Assembly: GCA_010645155.1 (NCBI GenBank)
Contig: CM021314.1
Location: 7,230,489-7,294,488 of the forward strand
Origin: Tigriopus japonicus
Lineage: Eukaryota; Arthropoda; Copepoda; Harpacticoida; Harpacticidae
Reading direction: 5' to 3'
DNA length: 64,000 bases
In this document: piece by piece, positions 1 through 10,889 of the stretch
Layout: every line of letters starts with the position of its first letter
Position numbering within the stretch: the stretch's first letter is position 1
Made by a program: the position numbers and the translations under genes
Notes under the pieces: model-generated
The model's input: the letters and a program-made list of their open reading frames with translations, nothing else
Told to the model about the DNA's origin: nothing
Database searches by the model: none

Positions 1-250
1 GAGAAGGGGAAAAATGCCTTTTTTGCCTACTTAGATTTATAAGCAAAGGAAAATTTGACTTGGACCTATTTTTGCCACAAAAACTTCTCTTTTTGACATT
101 CGGAAGCAGACATTCCTTTTGTGCTCGTTCATGGCCTTTTTGGTACCCATAGATTCCGATGAAAAAATACAATTGCAAAAATATACTTCTTACAATGAAC
201 AGTTGCACGGTATTCAGTCAAACAACGAGTAAATGATGGGAGATCTAGAC
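1..250. repeat. Dispersed repeat, left copy of a direct pair
   Basis: This stretch resembles 1210-1480 in the same orientation. Shared landmarks in order are GAGAAGGG, a 'tttttgccacaaaaacttct'-like block, 'acccatag', and 'cttacaatgaacagttgcac' against 'cttacatgcacatttgcac'. The two copies are clearly diverged and carry no open frame. They could be old LTR-like ends, or two insertions of one repeat. The left edge is cut by the window. Confidence 0.45.
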
Positions 251-404
251 AACCTTTGAATGACGGGTTGCCCAAGAATTGGGTCGCACATCGTCAAACT
301 CCATGGCGAATTTATTCATAGCTTCGTTGAGATTTGCTACCGCGGATGTTCAAATGAGAAGAGCATTCTTTAAGAAGAGCTAGAGCTCTCAACTATAGAG
401 TGAA

Positions 405-735
405 ATAATGATCAGGGCCACCAGATAGGTGTAAATTGCATTTTACAATGTAATTACCAAAATCTGCGACTTTTGCCCAAAATTACATAAATGGGGAAAA
501 TTTTACATAAATGGGGTTAAATTGCCTGTTTCAATGGAACTATTATGGATTTTTTTTTTAATTTTTGACAAAGTCAAGATAAAGAAGCAAGAATATACAG
601 CGCATTACTTTTGTCACTAGAAATATTTAGTTTATCATCAGGCCCGCTAATTGGTTGCAAATGGCATTTTACATGGTAGTTACAAAAATATGCAATTTTT
701 GTCCAAAACTACAAAAATTGGGAAAATTTGGAAAC
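405..735. repeat. Two-unit repeat related to 50345-50650
   Basis: Two similar units start near 412 and 640. Each begins with an 'agggccacca' or 'aggcccgcta' block followed by 'aaattgcattttaca', 'aattaccaaaat' and 'caaaattaca..aatgggg'. The same two-unit arrangement, with nearly the same spacing of about 220 bp, occurs at 50345-50650, so the dimer is probably the mobile unit. The short open frame at 655-873 inside it is low-complexity and not a gene. Confidence 0.5.
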
Positions 736-1209
736 TTTTTTTTGGGAAAAATGTCTGTTCTGTTGAGAATGATCTACAAAAAGGATGTTAAAATCAAAAT
801 ACAAATAGAGGCGAATAAATTTGTAACAATCGTGACAAAATATAATTATTTTAGCATCTTTTCCTATCTATGAAACAAATTTTAGATGATGCAAGTATGA
901 AAAAGGTTAGTTTTTGATGAAATATATGACCAAATTACCAAAAAAAATACCCAAATAACTACCAAAAAGTCCGATTTTGTTGCATTATTTCTCAAAAAGA
1001 ACTGCCAAAAATTATACATTTTTCAGCGATATTTTTTACAGAGCGTTCAGACTCAGGAACTTGTCTAATCATGCCAATGACTTTTTTCATAAATGACGTG
1101 CACAATTAGATTCTCTAGTTTGTGATGAAGTCTAAATAAAAACTAAACCATGGACAAAAAAATTGGACCTAATAAAGGCAAACCAAATTGTTTTCTATCA
1201 ATAAGTGAA

Positions 1210-1480
1210 AAATTTGAGAAGGGAAAGAAATGGCTTTTTATCCGTTTAAAACAACAGCAAAAGAAAACTTGATTTCACCATATTTTTACCGCAAAAACTT
1301 CTTTTATCAGCATTCAGAAACACAAAACGACATAATTACGTACCTCTTGCGTTCCTTAATTGCCTTTCCGGAACCCATAGTTTTCAGTAAATAATATATA
1401 ATTCTAAAAATATGTTTCTTACATGCACATTTGCACGATATTTACATATTCTAACACGAGTTACTCTTGGCATATCTAGG
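1210..1480. repeat. Dispersed repeat, right copy of a direct pair
   Basis: This is the second copy of the 1-250 repeat, in the same orientation and degenerate. No target-site duplication was recognised. Confidence 0.45.
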
Positions 1481-2137
1481 GTTGAATAATGAATTGATCA
1501 GAAATAGTATTCAAAATTTGTCTAACCTAGCCATAAAGCGCTTAAAGGATCAAAATTTGAGGGGATTCCAAGAGAAATTCAATTTTGCCTAAAGCGGCTG
1601 CTTTCAGCCATAGTTTGATGTGACCTTCTTTCCGCCAAGGTTTTTTTTTGCTTCAATGAGGGAAGCTAAGTAAACAACAGCTGGACCTGTTTGTTTCCGC
1701 CTTAGCTCGTTTGTGGCCTCTGGTGACTTGTTGTTTCACTAAAATTCTGCGATCGTATCTTCTTCTCGATCGTTTGTCGCGAAGCAACTGACCGTTCGAA
1801 AGTTTTGATCGAGGGCAGATTAGAAAACAACAGATGCACCACAAAAGGGCGGCGCAAGACTCAGGGGCACATAATCTGCAACCTTTTTTCTCACTTGTCT
1901 TCTCCCATTAACAGCCTATTGGGCACATCATGACAAAGAGCGAGATGTTTTTTTTTCTCCGAGGTGGAAAGAGTTGCAAAAATTAGTTTTCAAACTTTTT
2001 TGATTGTGTTGAAAATAATTTTCTACTCATCTGTGACATACTACCGTAAGTTCAAAGGTCTTTGTGGCGAGCAATTTCAAGCTCATAGTATTGTGTTGCT
2101 CTGAAAGGAGTTTATCAGTGTCAAAGGACAAGTTTTG
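1481..2137. other. Non-coding stretch upstream of the protease gene
   Basis: No convincing exon is present. The sequence is AT-rich with poly-T runs near 1640 and 1950. The open frame on the minus strand at 1653-1844 has no recognisable domain. Confidence 0.5.
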
Positions 2138-2146
2138 TATATAAAG
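2138..2146 (+). promoter_or_regulatory. TATA box of the cysteine protease gene
   Basis: TATATAAAG lies 69 bp upstream of the protease ATG. Transcription would be expected to start about 30 bp downstream, near 2168, giving a leader of about 45-50 nt. The start itself is inferred from spacing only. Confidence 0.6.
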
Positions 2147-2214
2147 GTGGCTTTCAGATTCTTTCCATCTGTCAAATTTGCTGTTTCATTGAACAAGACT
2201 AGTCACCAAGAGCT

Positions 2215-4454
2215 ATGAGATTGATCCTCATTCTTCTCCCGGTTATGGTTGTAGGTAAGTAAACTCCGAGTTTCAGTTCCAGAAAACTGGGCACTAACCA
2301 GGCACTTTTTACGAGGTTTTTTTTTACAAAAGAAAAAAATAACTTATTTGAGTCCTCTTTCTTTCCTGAACAGCCACGGAAAGTGTTCCAGCAGATCCCA
2401 ACGAAACTATCGATGAGTTTGCCATGGAATTTGGCGACATCGTTATTGATGCTGATGAAAAGGCCAAACGAGCGGAAGCCTTGAAAGAAAGCGAAGATGC
2501 CATAAAGAAACACAACGCACAATTCAGGAAGGGAGAATCTCAGTTCTTCATGAAATTGAATCCACTGTCGGATTTGCCCGCTGATGAAGAAGAAGAACAA
2601 AAATTTGGTAACATCAAGAGGCAAAAGGTGGCCGTACTAGTTCTGTCTAATTCTCTGATCTGGTGTAGGATTGATTCATGAGCCTGCTCGGAATTACTCT
2701 CGAGGAGCCTTTCCTCTTCCTTTGGAATCCTATGACCGTGCTTCCGAAATTCTGATGGCCCAAGTTCGTCAAGGTGTCCAAGCCCCATCCTCTTATTTTT
2801 TGGCTGAAAACCTTCAGACGCCAATCAAGAACCAACAACAATGCGGATCATGCGCTGCCTTTGCCACGGTTGCCGCCGTTGAGACGTGTATGCTGAAGAG
2901 TGGCGCCAATTTGCAAGGCTTGGATTTGTCGGAACAATCCTTGTTGGATTGCGCTTACAACCCTAGAAAGTGGGCTTCTTAATTTTGCATTTGATTTATC
3001 AGCTAATGACAAATGATTGAATTTTTCTGTAGCTACGCCAATGGTTGTAATGGAGCTTCCATTGGAGCCTATTCTACTTTCTTGGCTTCCAATCTGGATG
3101 GAAAACTTCCCCATGAACTGATTGATCCCTATCTGAACACAAACCCAAGGCTTCAATGTCCTCACAAACCTTTGTTCAATGTTGGTGCCAGAGTAAGATT
3201 CTCAATGTATAAACGAAAGGAATCACAGTATTTAAATAATCCTTATTTTCAACCCATATTAGGTCACTCAAAGGATTGTCACTTATGGATGTGATGAAGC
3301 CACCATGGAGAGGATGGTTTACTATTATGGACAAGTGGTCACTTCTTTGTTCGCTGGAGATCACACCCAAGTAAATGTTCAACGATCATTCTCGAACTAC
3401 GGTGGTGGTATTTACGATGGATGCCCGTAAGAACAAATTTAAACAGAGAAGGGCTCCTTTTCTTGTCGTTTCATTTTCAATGACCTAACAAATCTTTTTC
3501 AGCACGAGTGTAAGCGCACGCAATAATGTCAATCACGCCGTGACCGTGGTTGGATACGGAGAGGAAAATGGCGTGAAATACTGGATGATGAGGAACTCTT
3601 GGGGCAGCCGATGGGGCATGAATGGATACATGAAGATCAAACGAGGCGTCAACATGTGCGCCATCGGACACGTAAGACAATCTGAATGTGACCAACAAAT
3701 CCACTATAACAAATATCAAACCACCTTTCCAAATTTATTTACTTTTAGCAACGATTTCGTTCTCATTTTTTTCCGTTGCGATAGTATCAAAAAAAATTAA
3801 GTTAACATTCACTCCAGGAATGCGCCGTGCCAATCTGTGGACACGATTCTAGCCCTCTTTCGGCTATCCCCTCACCTCCGCCCCCAAGTTCAACATGTGA
3901 CGTAACTGCCAGATGGATGCTTAATGGCCTCTACGATGTGGTCTTTAGGGGAGGCAAGTTAAGATTCTGAAGTATTACTAGTATAAGTATTACTAGTACT
4001 AAGTATTATATGGCACCATATACAGTATTTTGTCTGCCTTAAGGAGCGTTGATATTGTGGAATAGGATTTCAGATTTCAGTGGGGAATGAATAGCTTTTT
4101 AGCAAAATACTTGGTAAAATGTTGGAAAATGTTATAATAGAAAGAAAATTAAAGCAGTTTATTAAATTTAGGATAACACACTACTTTTCTGAACATGAAA
4201 TTTTGGAAAGATTTCTGAGAAAGCGTGAAAATCCTAAAATTTGTGAAGGCTCATGCTTGTGGAGAATTAAGTCATACTGAAGTATAAAAAAAAGTTGATT
4301 GTGTGGCCATACACTAAAAATATTGATTTCCTTTTCAGCCACTGTCCAATTGACTTGTACTTCAGGAATTTGTCGACTTCGAGCAGGCACCATGACTGGA
4401 CGCTATTTGTGTGAACAAATTTGTGGATCTGCATCGCCCAAATGCTTCACCTAG
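2215..4454 (+). CDS. Secreted papain-family (C1A) cysteine protease with a Cys-rich C-terminal extension
   Basis: Eight exons splice in frame to 439 residues: 2215-2254, 2374-2607, 2669-2969, 3033-3192, 3263-3426, 3503-3671, 3818-3953 and 4339-4454. The first residues ([14 protein letters not shown]) form a signal peptide. An I29-type propeptide follows, with an ERFNIN-like pattern (ExxxRxxxLxxSxxxIxxxN) and an 'MKLNPLSDL' block. The catalytic residues are visible: Gln147, Cys153 in CGSCAAF, His311 in NHAV, and Asn331 in RNSWGSRWG. Two usually conserved active-site neighbours differ: QG is QQ, and the Trp after the catalytic Cys is Ala. After the protease domain, a Ser/Pro linker (about 366-382) leads to a tail with six Cys (383, 408, 413, 426, 430, 437), which ordinary cathepsin L proteins lack. 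Seven introns are present; intron 7 begins with GC (AG|GCAAGT). Likely roles are digestive or lysosomal proteolysis; the role of the tail is unknown. An ATTAAA-type poly(A) signal follows near 4464. Confidence 0.9.
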
Positions 4455-5007
4455 ACAATGGCATAATTAAAGTCTGAGGTGTTTGAAAACACAACAATAT
4501 CATGCCAATTACTTGGACATGAAATAGAATGCATACCCAGAATTTTGCACTTCATTTGATCAAGGGGTATTTCAATTTGTCGAAGAAAGGGGGGGGGGGG
4601 AAATGCCTCACTGATCATAGCTTTTCAAGTGATTCAACATCTTCATCAAATTGGAGGAAATAGTTTATTATTGGGCCAAACTTGAAGGGCTCTTATCCAT
4701 CCTCAAAGGCTTGAAATTCGTGGCAGTCTTTTGGAAAATGTTTACGTTTGTCCAAAGACCTGGCTTTTAAGTGCTTCACGATTTTGGCTTACTCCAAAGG
4801 TATTACTGATTTCAAATACCAATTTTGAATTTTGCATAGTTACCCTCGACAGATGAGGTGAGAGGAAAACGGAGAAGGCAAAGGCACATCCAGTTTAATT
4901 TTAGTAAATTTATTGAGGACGCATCGACTGCCGAGCGATCAGTTCTTCCATATTGGTTGCAAGTTTCTTTTGATCCAGTTTAGGACGGGTGTACTTTGGA
5001 ACCGATC
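4455..5007. other. 3' flank of the protease gene
   Basis: This holds the probable 3' UTR start and a poly-G run near 4590. No other coding or repeat structure was recognised. Confidence 0.5.
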
Positions 5008-5015
5008 ATCATGAT

Positions 5016-5992
5016 TAGGGACAGGAAGTTTAGACGAATAAAACTGTCAAAATAGACGAAAAAAGACGAATAAAAGTACCTGATTAGACGAATAAAGACG
5101 AATAAAATTGCCCGATTAGACGAAAAAAGACGAATAAAAGGCTACATTAGACGAAAAAAGACGAAAAAAACTAACTTACACGACAAAAAAACTAATGAAT
5201 TGCCGGTCACGAGGATAAAAAGAGGATTAAAACTGCTGCCCATGAAGTAGATCTAATGTGTGGCCCAATAGAGGACATTAAACCAAGCTTGAAAAATTCA
5301 CCAATAGATGGGAAGGTTGGGCCAGTAAAGAGAAAAGACTAGATCTCTAGAAAAGACTTGTGAGCTTAGTGCTTAGTACTTGGCCACTCTTTCACGCCGT
5401 CTATTGGCAAATTTTTCAAGCTTGGTTTAAAATCCTCTATTGAGGGGAACAGCTACCCCCTTGTGCAAAACGGCAAAATCTATAAAATTAACTAACGGAA
5501 AAGTGCCAAATGATCAAGAAATGGTCAATGGTCAACCGTCCTTATTTCAACATTTTCAATAGAGTAATATTTAGCAGCAGGTTTGCTGACACATTAGTTG
5601 TTTGCATAGTCAGATAGCCTTTCATTCCAATAGTGGTGACCTTTTCTTTCTGCGTCTGTCAGGAAACTCTACAAGTTAAAATACAAGTGTGGATCATATT
5701 TTGCTCGTGCAATAACGCAACTGAAAATCAAACTATTACTTTGGCCCAAGTTTTGGAGTTGAACTTTTTTAAAAAAGTGTCTATTTGCTTTAAAATTTGA
5801 GAAAAAAAACCAAAAAATCAATTTTTTGACTAATTAGACGAAAAAAGTTGAGTGTAATTACCGGATTAGACGAAAAAAGACGAATAAAATCCAAATTAGA
5901 CGAATAAATTTATCGCGACGAATAAGAGTAAAAAAGACGAATAAAGACGAAAAAAGACGAATAAGTTTATTCGTCTAAAGTTCCTGTCCCTA
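5016..5992. mobile_element. Non-autonomous hAT-like element, family TAGGGACAGGAA
   Basis: The ends form an inverted repeat of about 27 bp (TAGGGACAGGAA[G/C]TTTAG, then ACGAATAAA) with one mismatch. It is flanked by a perfect 8-bp direct repeat, ATCATGAT, at 5008-5015 and 5993-6000. An 8-bp duplication and TAG.. ends point to the hAT superfamily. There is no transposase open frame. Both subterminal regions carry many copies of TTAGACGAATAAA or TTAGACGAAAAAA, probable transposase-binding repeats. A degraded relative lies at 54213-54830. Confidence 0.85.
5266..5442. mobile_element. Small inverted-repeat element nested in the hAT-like element
   Basis: Arms of about 45 bp begin CAATAGAGGA and end TCCTCTATTG, and include AAACCAAGCTTGAAAAATT and its complement. 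The related copy at 54213-54830 has host-element sequence but no such insert at the corresponding place, so this is a later insertion. No clear target duplication was found. Confidence 0.65.
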
Positions 5993-6000
5993 ATCATGAT

Positions 6001-6985
6001 CAATCAGGACCAACCCTATAATTCACAATCCGTGGATAGGTTTTTTTGAGAACTCTTTTTCGTTGGATTACAACGAGCAGTTGCACATACGCGTAAAAGG
6101 GTTACAACTTCGAAATTGATTGGAACTTACTTCACAAAGATTTATTGTTCAATTTTAAAGAGACTGCCATTGAGTGGAGGAAAGAAAGCAATTCTATTCA
6201 TGGATGGGCATTGTGAGGCCAAAGACTTGGATGTTTTTTCCCATTTGTGAATCTTTTCTCTCATCCCGTTTGGAATTGGTCGATCTTTTGGATCTACTGA
6301 AAATACTTAGTCACCACTAAGTCTCTTGTAAGTTTTTAGGTGTTATGTTTATGTGTATTTTCGCGTTTTACATAAACATATAGTTTCCTCCAATTGTTGG
6401 ATCTTGCTATCCAGCCTTGAATTCCACCCTAGATCCAATTTTAGTTTGAATCATTCCTAAAATTTGACGTTGAAAATCCTAAGAGACCCAAAGCAAATTA
6501 TAATATGTAACCCTACAGTAAATGCCCTCATATAACCAAAGCAGCAAAGAAGTTACAAATTTCACATTGCATTTTTCAATTAATGGTTGGTGGGCAACTT
6601 AGTCAAGACCAAGATAAGAACTAAGAAAAAGAAGGGTGGACTTCAGTTTATCAAAATTGTGCATATTCATCTTTTTGTTTGAGAGCGGAATGAAGGCTCT
6701 TAGGAAGTCATATTCTGCAAACGACAAGCACGTGAACTTATTTAGAAATGCCAGTTAGTAAAGGCTGAGTGTGATGCTGAAGATCTTGACCTGAAGATCA
6801 TCCCAGACTGCTTTGCCAATGAGTACAATGCCCTTCGAAATACTGTTGCCCTTGGGACCTTGCCCACTACTCTGCCTCCGTTGTTTGAAAATTCATGGGG
6901 AATTTGTGCTCCCTATTTATTCATTATACCATCGTATATTTTGCACATTTATTTTCTTTGTTCAGTAAGAAAGGATGGTTATTGC
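6001..6985 (+). other. Non-coding stretch with one isolated open segment
   Basis: This is mostly AT-rich without repeats that I recognise. From about 6755 a frame stays open for roughly 80 codons (LVKAECDAEDLDLKII...). It is preceded by a ccag that could be a splice acceptor, and its composition is less AT-rich than the surroundings. It has no start codon and no domain I know, so it may be an exon remnant of an unidentified gene. Confidence 0.25.
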
Positions 6986-6992
6986 TATAAAA
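6986..6992 (+). promoter_or_regulatory. TATA box of the PAN-domain gene
   Basis: TATAAAA lies 70 bp before an in-frame ATG at 7056 and 148 bp before the preferred ATG at 7134. Transcription would start near 7016 by spacing. Confidence 0.45.
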
Positions 6993-7133
6993 TTTAGCGT
7001 GCTATTTCATTTCAAACAAGTGACTACACGAATGGTGCAATAAATCAAATCAATAATGAAGCAATCAGATTTCATTTTTATGCTGAAAACCAGTGCAAAA
7101 TCGAGCTCAATGTCTGAAAAGCTCTTGTCTAAC

Positions 7134-7597
7134 ATGAGGCATTTTATTTTGATCAAATTAACGCTGATTTGGGTCGTCTTATCACCGAAAAGTTGGAGCG
7201 TGATAATTCGAGGCACCACAGTGTCGTCTGATTATCGCAGAATAGAAGGAAATTTCACTAACTTCAATGGTAAGAGATTTTTTCCGATTGTGAAAATTTT
7301 GTGGGACCTTAATTGTCTTCAATGTTCTACTTCTCAGAATGTTTCCATTACGATATAGCTTGTCCTGGCAATGACATTATATCTTATGATCATGTTGATG
7401 ACGAAATGGAATGTCAAAGCTTGTGCCAAGCTAACTCACAATGTGCGGTCTTTTGCTATCTCAGTGCAAAATTTCCTGTTCAATCAAAACGAAGAAAATG
7501 TTTTTTAAAAACATCGCAGTCGGTGCCTATGCCCACATCTGATAAAGGAAGAATTTTAGGTCTTAAATGTTGTCCTGGTCAGAGTTGTGACAAATAA
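7134..7597 (+). CDS. Small secreted PAN/apple-like domain protein
   Basis: Two exons, 7134-7269 and 7338-7597, join in phase 1 through a GT-AG intron to give 131 residues. I chose the ATG at 7134 because a hydrophobic signal peptide follows directly (MRHFILIKLTLIWVVL). An in-frame ATG at 7056 would add 26 polar residues ahead of it. Exon 2 encodes a cysteine-spaced module: Cys47, 54, 71, 75, 81, 85, 100, 123, 124 and 129. The runs CxxxC...C and FxY, a CFLK strand and a late GxxCC fit a PAN/apple fold, a ligand-binding module common in secreted arthropod and helminth proteins. An AATAAA overlaps the stop codon. An NFT sequon lies near residue 41. The binding partner cannot be read from the sequence. 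Confidence 0.75.
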
Positions 7598-8019
7598 AAC
7601 TTTTATTTTTTTAACATTATCTCAAATCAATATATAATTTGACCAATACATTTTTTTCATAAAATATCTCAGGTCTTTTTAGTTAAATGTCAATGCTAAT
7701 TTGGTATGTGTCATTCTAGCTTTGGAGTGGAGGAAGGCAGACTTTATTTCCTTTCGTGATTTTCTTGGTCTTAAGGGTAAAAGGCACGTATATGGTTATA
7801 ACGACTTCTAATTTAAAACTGGAAACGAGCAATCCAAATGTATAAAAAGACCAAAACACAATAAATAAAGTGCTTTTGACTACGATTTAAGATATTTTTC
7901 TAAGACGTTTGGTGAAATAAGTGGAAATTTATTTTAGGTGTTATGGTTCAAATAAAACGAAACATTTTGAAGCCTATGAGCTTGGGCCATTTCAATCCGT
8001 CAATAGTTTGTTGAAGATA
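7598..8019. other. Non-coding spacer
   Basis: AT-rich sequence downstream of the PAN gene. No gene, repeat or RNA was recognised. Confidence 0.5.
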
Positions 8020-8087
8020 CAAGTAAATCTCGATTGAACGATGTTGTCCGTCACCCCAAAATATATCGTTAAATCGAGATATCACTG
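8020..8087. mobile_element. 68-bp pogo/Tigger-like micro-element
   Basis: The unit begins CAAGTAAATCTCGATT and ends AAATCGAGATATCACTG. These are imperfect inverted complements resembling the CAGT..CTCGATT.AACGA ends of pogo/Tigger elements. TA flanks both sides (8018-8019 and 8088-8089), as expected for Tc1/mariner-type insertion. There are almost no internal bases, so it is a pair of termini only. Confidence 0.6.
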
Positions 8088-9293
8088 TAATGTGTTTTTG
8101 CATATTGTTCACATCTCATCACCATCCGGAGCAAGATAAAACATCTTAACCAGCATTTACAAAGCAAAAGCGCTTTTTTGTCGATAACTCAATAGCTATT
8201 GACTAATTCCTTCGTTTTTTGTAATTATAAGTTGAATTTCAACTCACATCCTCCAGCTGTGCCGAGCACGGCTTTTGACGTATGTTTTCGATAATGGAAG
8301 TGGAATTTGTAATACGTGTACATTGACATAAAGGAGGTCTAATTGAAGTCCTGTCATTGGAACGTACAAATCCTACTTATATCAGAGACGTGCAGAGCTC
8401 TAATGGGGACTAATAGCTACGATTCGTCAATGAGATGAAGCAAAAAAAGATCGTTGGAGGTTAAATGCATTGGGGTGCGCTTGAAGTCTTGATTCTTTTC
8501 AATGGCATAATCATATCTGCCAATTGATGGATTTCAAGAATGGAAAAGCCCAGACGCATTCAACACACTGTTGAACTTTGTCAAAGCATCACGCGCACAA
8601 TATAAACACAAATTTCAAAAGTTAGTAATGACAAAAACATTATAGAAACCTCTATGCTTCCGTTTCATTCCCCTGATTGAGGGTCATCGACCCGGTTTCT
8701 CAAATTCAAGGAAAGTTATGTGCCATGTCTCATCAGTGGGTGATGCTACATTAAGATACAACAATAGTGTTTGTTGGCCTAATTTATGACACAACAAACA
8801 ATGGAAAAGAATTGACCATAATCAGGACGGTTTTCAGAATTTTGGATAGGCTCACGAAAATTCTGTTGCTAGAAGATGAAGCAAGTAAATCTTGTAGGCT
8901 AGCACGTGCGAAAATTTTCCAAGGTTGCGTGATTACATTCTGATGAAACTATTTTCCATGTAATCTAACTTGCCATATTCCGACCAAAAATCACAAATGA
9001 CATTAAACTTATTTTAACCAAAACGACATAAGTTTGTCCTAAATCCAGATATATCGATTTTTAAGAGTAAGGGACGAGACCTTTAGAAATAGCTAATGAG
9101 AAATGTAAGGAAAGAGAGTCTGATCAAAAGATTTTTAGTAGTCTTTGTTTTTTTTGCATTTTGACACACCCAAGAGACATGGGTACTTAAGCAACAATTA
9201 GCATTCCAAATGCGGACAAAATGAAACCACATTCGTGTAAAAAATATTGTAAAGATTTCCGTAGCAGCAGAATGCATATTTTATGCATGATCA
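8088..9293. other. Non-coding spacer
   Basis: I see no gene or repeat that I can support here. Confidence 0.4.
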
Positions 9294-9795
9294 TCGTTGA
9301 CATCTCGTATTGGAAGAGACTCCAGAATTTAGGACTGAGAATTATCCAGAGAAGGTATGAAAGGTATCAGAAACTGCATGTCTTCAAGAGTATTCGTGGG
9401 CTTTGTTCTAAACCAGGATTTAAGGTCAGTTGTGGTGACAGTAGAAGCTTTACTTGTGCTCGGAGAGCACGTCCAAATCCCAAGGAATCCAGGTTAGTTC
9501 GATCAATGAAGTCCTCCTCTCTTCTTTATCGGGCTCCTTCTTTGTTCAATTTGTTGCCCATTAGTCTTCATCGGGAATATGTACGAGCTGATCCTCTAAC
9601 AGCTGTTAAAGCAAGGATAGATAGTTTTTTAAATACTATTCCTGATCAACTCTTTATTCAAGCTTTGTCAAGACCTACCAACAGTAATTCCAAAACAGAC
9701 CACATTTCATATAATTTTTTTGTATTTATATGTTCATGATTTAAATCTTTAAAGGGAATGACATTATTTGTAGCGGTAGTCAAAATTCCGCTTCT
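9294..9795 (+). mobile_element. 5'-truncated LINE copy (3' end only)
   Basis: A frame from about 9300 reads SYWKRLQNLGL...RRYERYQKL...FKSIRGLCSKPGF and ends in [16 protein letters not shown]. This is closely similar to the last roughly 150 residues of the reverse-transcriptase protein encoded at 55698-58658. The 3' tail keeps 'tttgtagcggta'. Similarity upstream is weak from about 9240. It is non-functional, with no RT core. Confidence 0.85.
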
Positions 9796-10889
9796 GTTGC
9801 TGAAGTTATTGGATTGAAAATAAAGCGCAATTTTTTTCCCAAAATTTATTCTTTTAAAGAATGATAATGAATTAATAATAATAATTGATGAAATTATGAT
9901 AATTAATTAATGATAGTTAATTAATTAATGCAAGACCAAGTTATTGCTTTAGCATGTATTTGTCGTTTCTTACGGTGTATTCACAAAAAATGTTACTTTT
10001 ATTTAACCCCCTCATGAAATTTTAATATTAATACCACATTATCATAAAATCCATAATTGTGCATTTTCATCAATGAAAAATTTCTCCTTTTGTTCAGCCT
10101 CATAACAAACGGTTTGAATTAGTTCAGCTAGTGTCGCAGATTTTTATCCGCACCCTGTGTCAAAGCTAGTTCAAGAAAAGTTCTCAAAAAGTGGGGAGCA
10201 TTACTACATTTTCTGAATTTGGGGGTAGATAGAAACAAGGGCTTAGACGACGACGATTCGATAGTTCAGTAGCTGATTGGTGAGTGGTGGCAACCATTTG
10301 GAATTGAAGCATAGTTCCATGAAGAACGAGCAAGCCATCGAGTCACATAATACAGACACATACACACAGAGAAACACACACCAAGCAACTCTGAGGGGAC
10401 GGAATCAAATTTGTAACTTTTGGATGTAATAAGCTGTTTGAGAGCCTATAATTTTGGGTTAGTCGATCAGTTCGTTCGATTTTGGCTCCGTGACAGTTAT
10501 TGCCTCCATGGTGAAGGTTTGTTCAACTAAGAGCAAGAAGGAGATCGAACAGACGAGGCGAGAAATCATTCATGAACAAAATCTACTTGGAAGCTTGCCA
10601 AATGACAGCCAAGCATTAAAATTGGGAAAATTCAGACAGGTTTCGGTGACGATTGAAATCGGTTGGCGGTTTTCCTTCTCTCATTGCATTCAATAACTGA
10701 CAAATGAAACAAAACAACTTTGATTTTCAAAAAATAATGCTCGTATTTATGGTATGAAAATAGGCAAAACAAGTGAAAAGCTTGCACCGATTGTTTTTGG
10801 TCAAGAAGTTACGTGTGGAAATTGACGTAATTTTTGTCAAGAAGGTGACGAAAAAAATACCTTTTTAATGTCACATACGCGAACTGATT
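9796..10889. other. Non-coding spacer with a weak candidate first exon
   Basis: An AT-rich TTAATTAAT tract lies at 9870-9935. At 10508 (+) an ATG in a good context (CCTCCATGG) opens 44 codons rich in Lys and Glu (MVKVCSTKSKKEIEQTRREI...), ending at a possible weak donor, CAG|GTTTCG, at 10639. No downstream exon could be joined, so no gene is called. Confidence 0.2.

Noticed and set aside
1..1480. Intact LTR retrotransposon
   Set aside because: The direct repeats are too diverged, only about 1 kb apart, and enclose no gag-pol coding sequence.
2199..2841. Overlapping minus-strand open frames opposite the protease exons
   Set aside because: They are antisense shadows of the well-supported plus-strand protease, with no domains.
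4580..4610. Regulatory G-quadruplex at the poly-G run
   Set aside because: A single homopolymer run without spaced G-tracts is not enough to support a regulatory claim.
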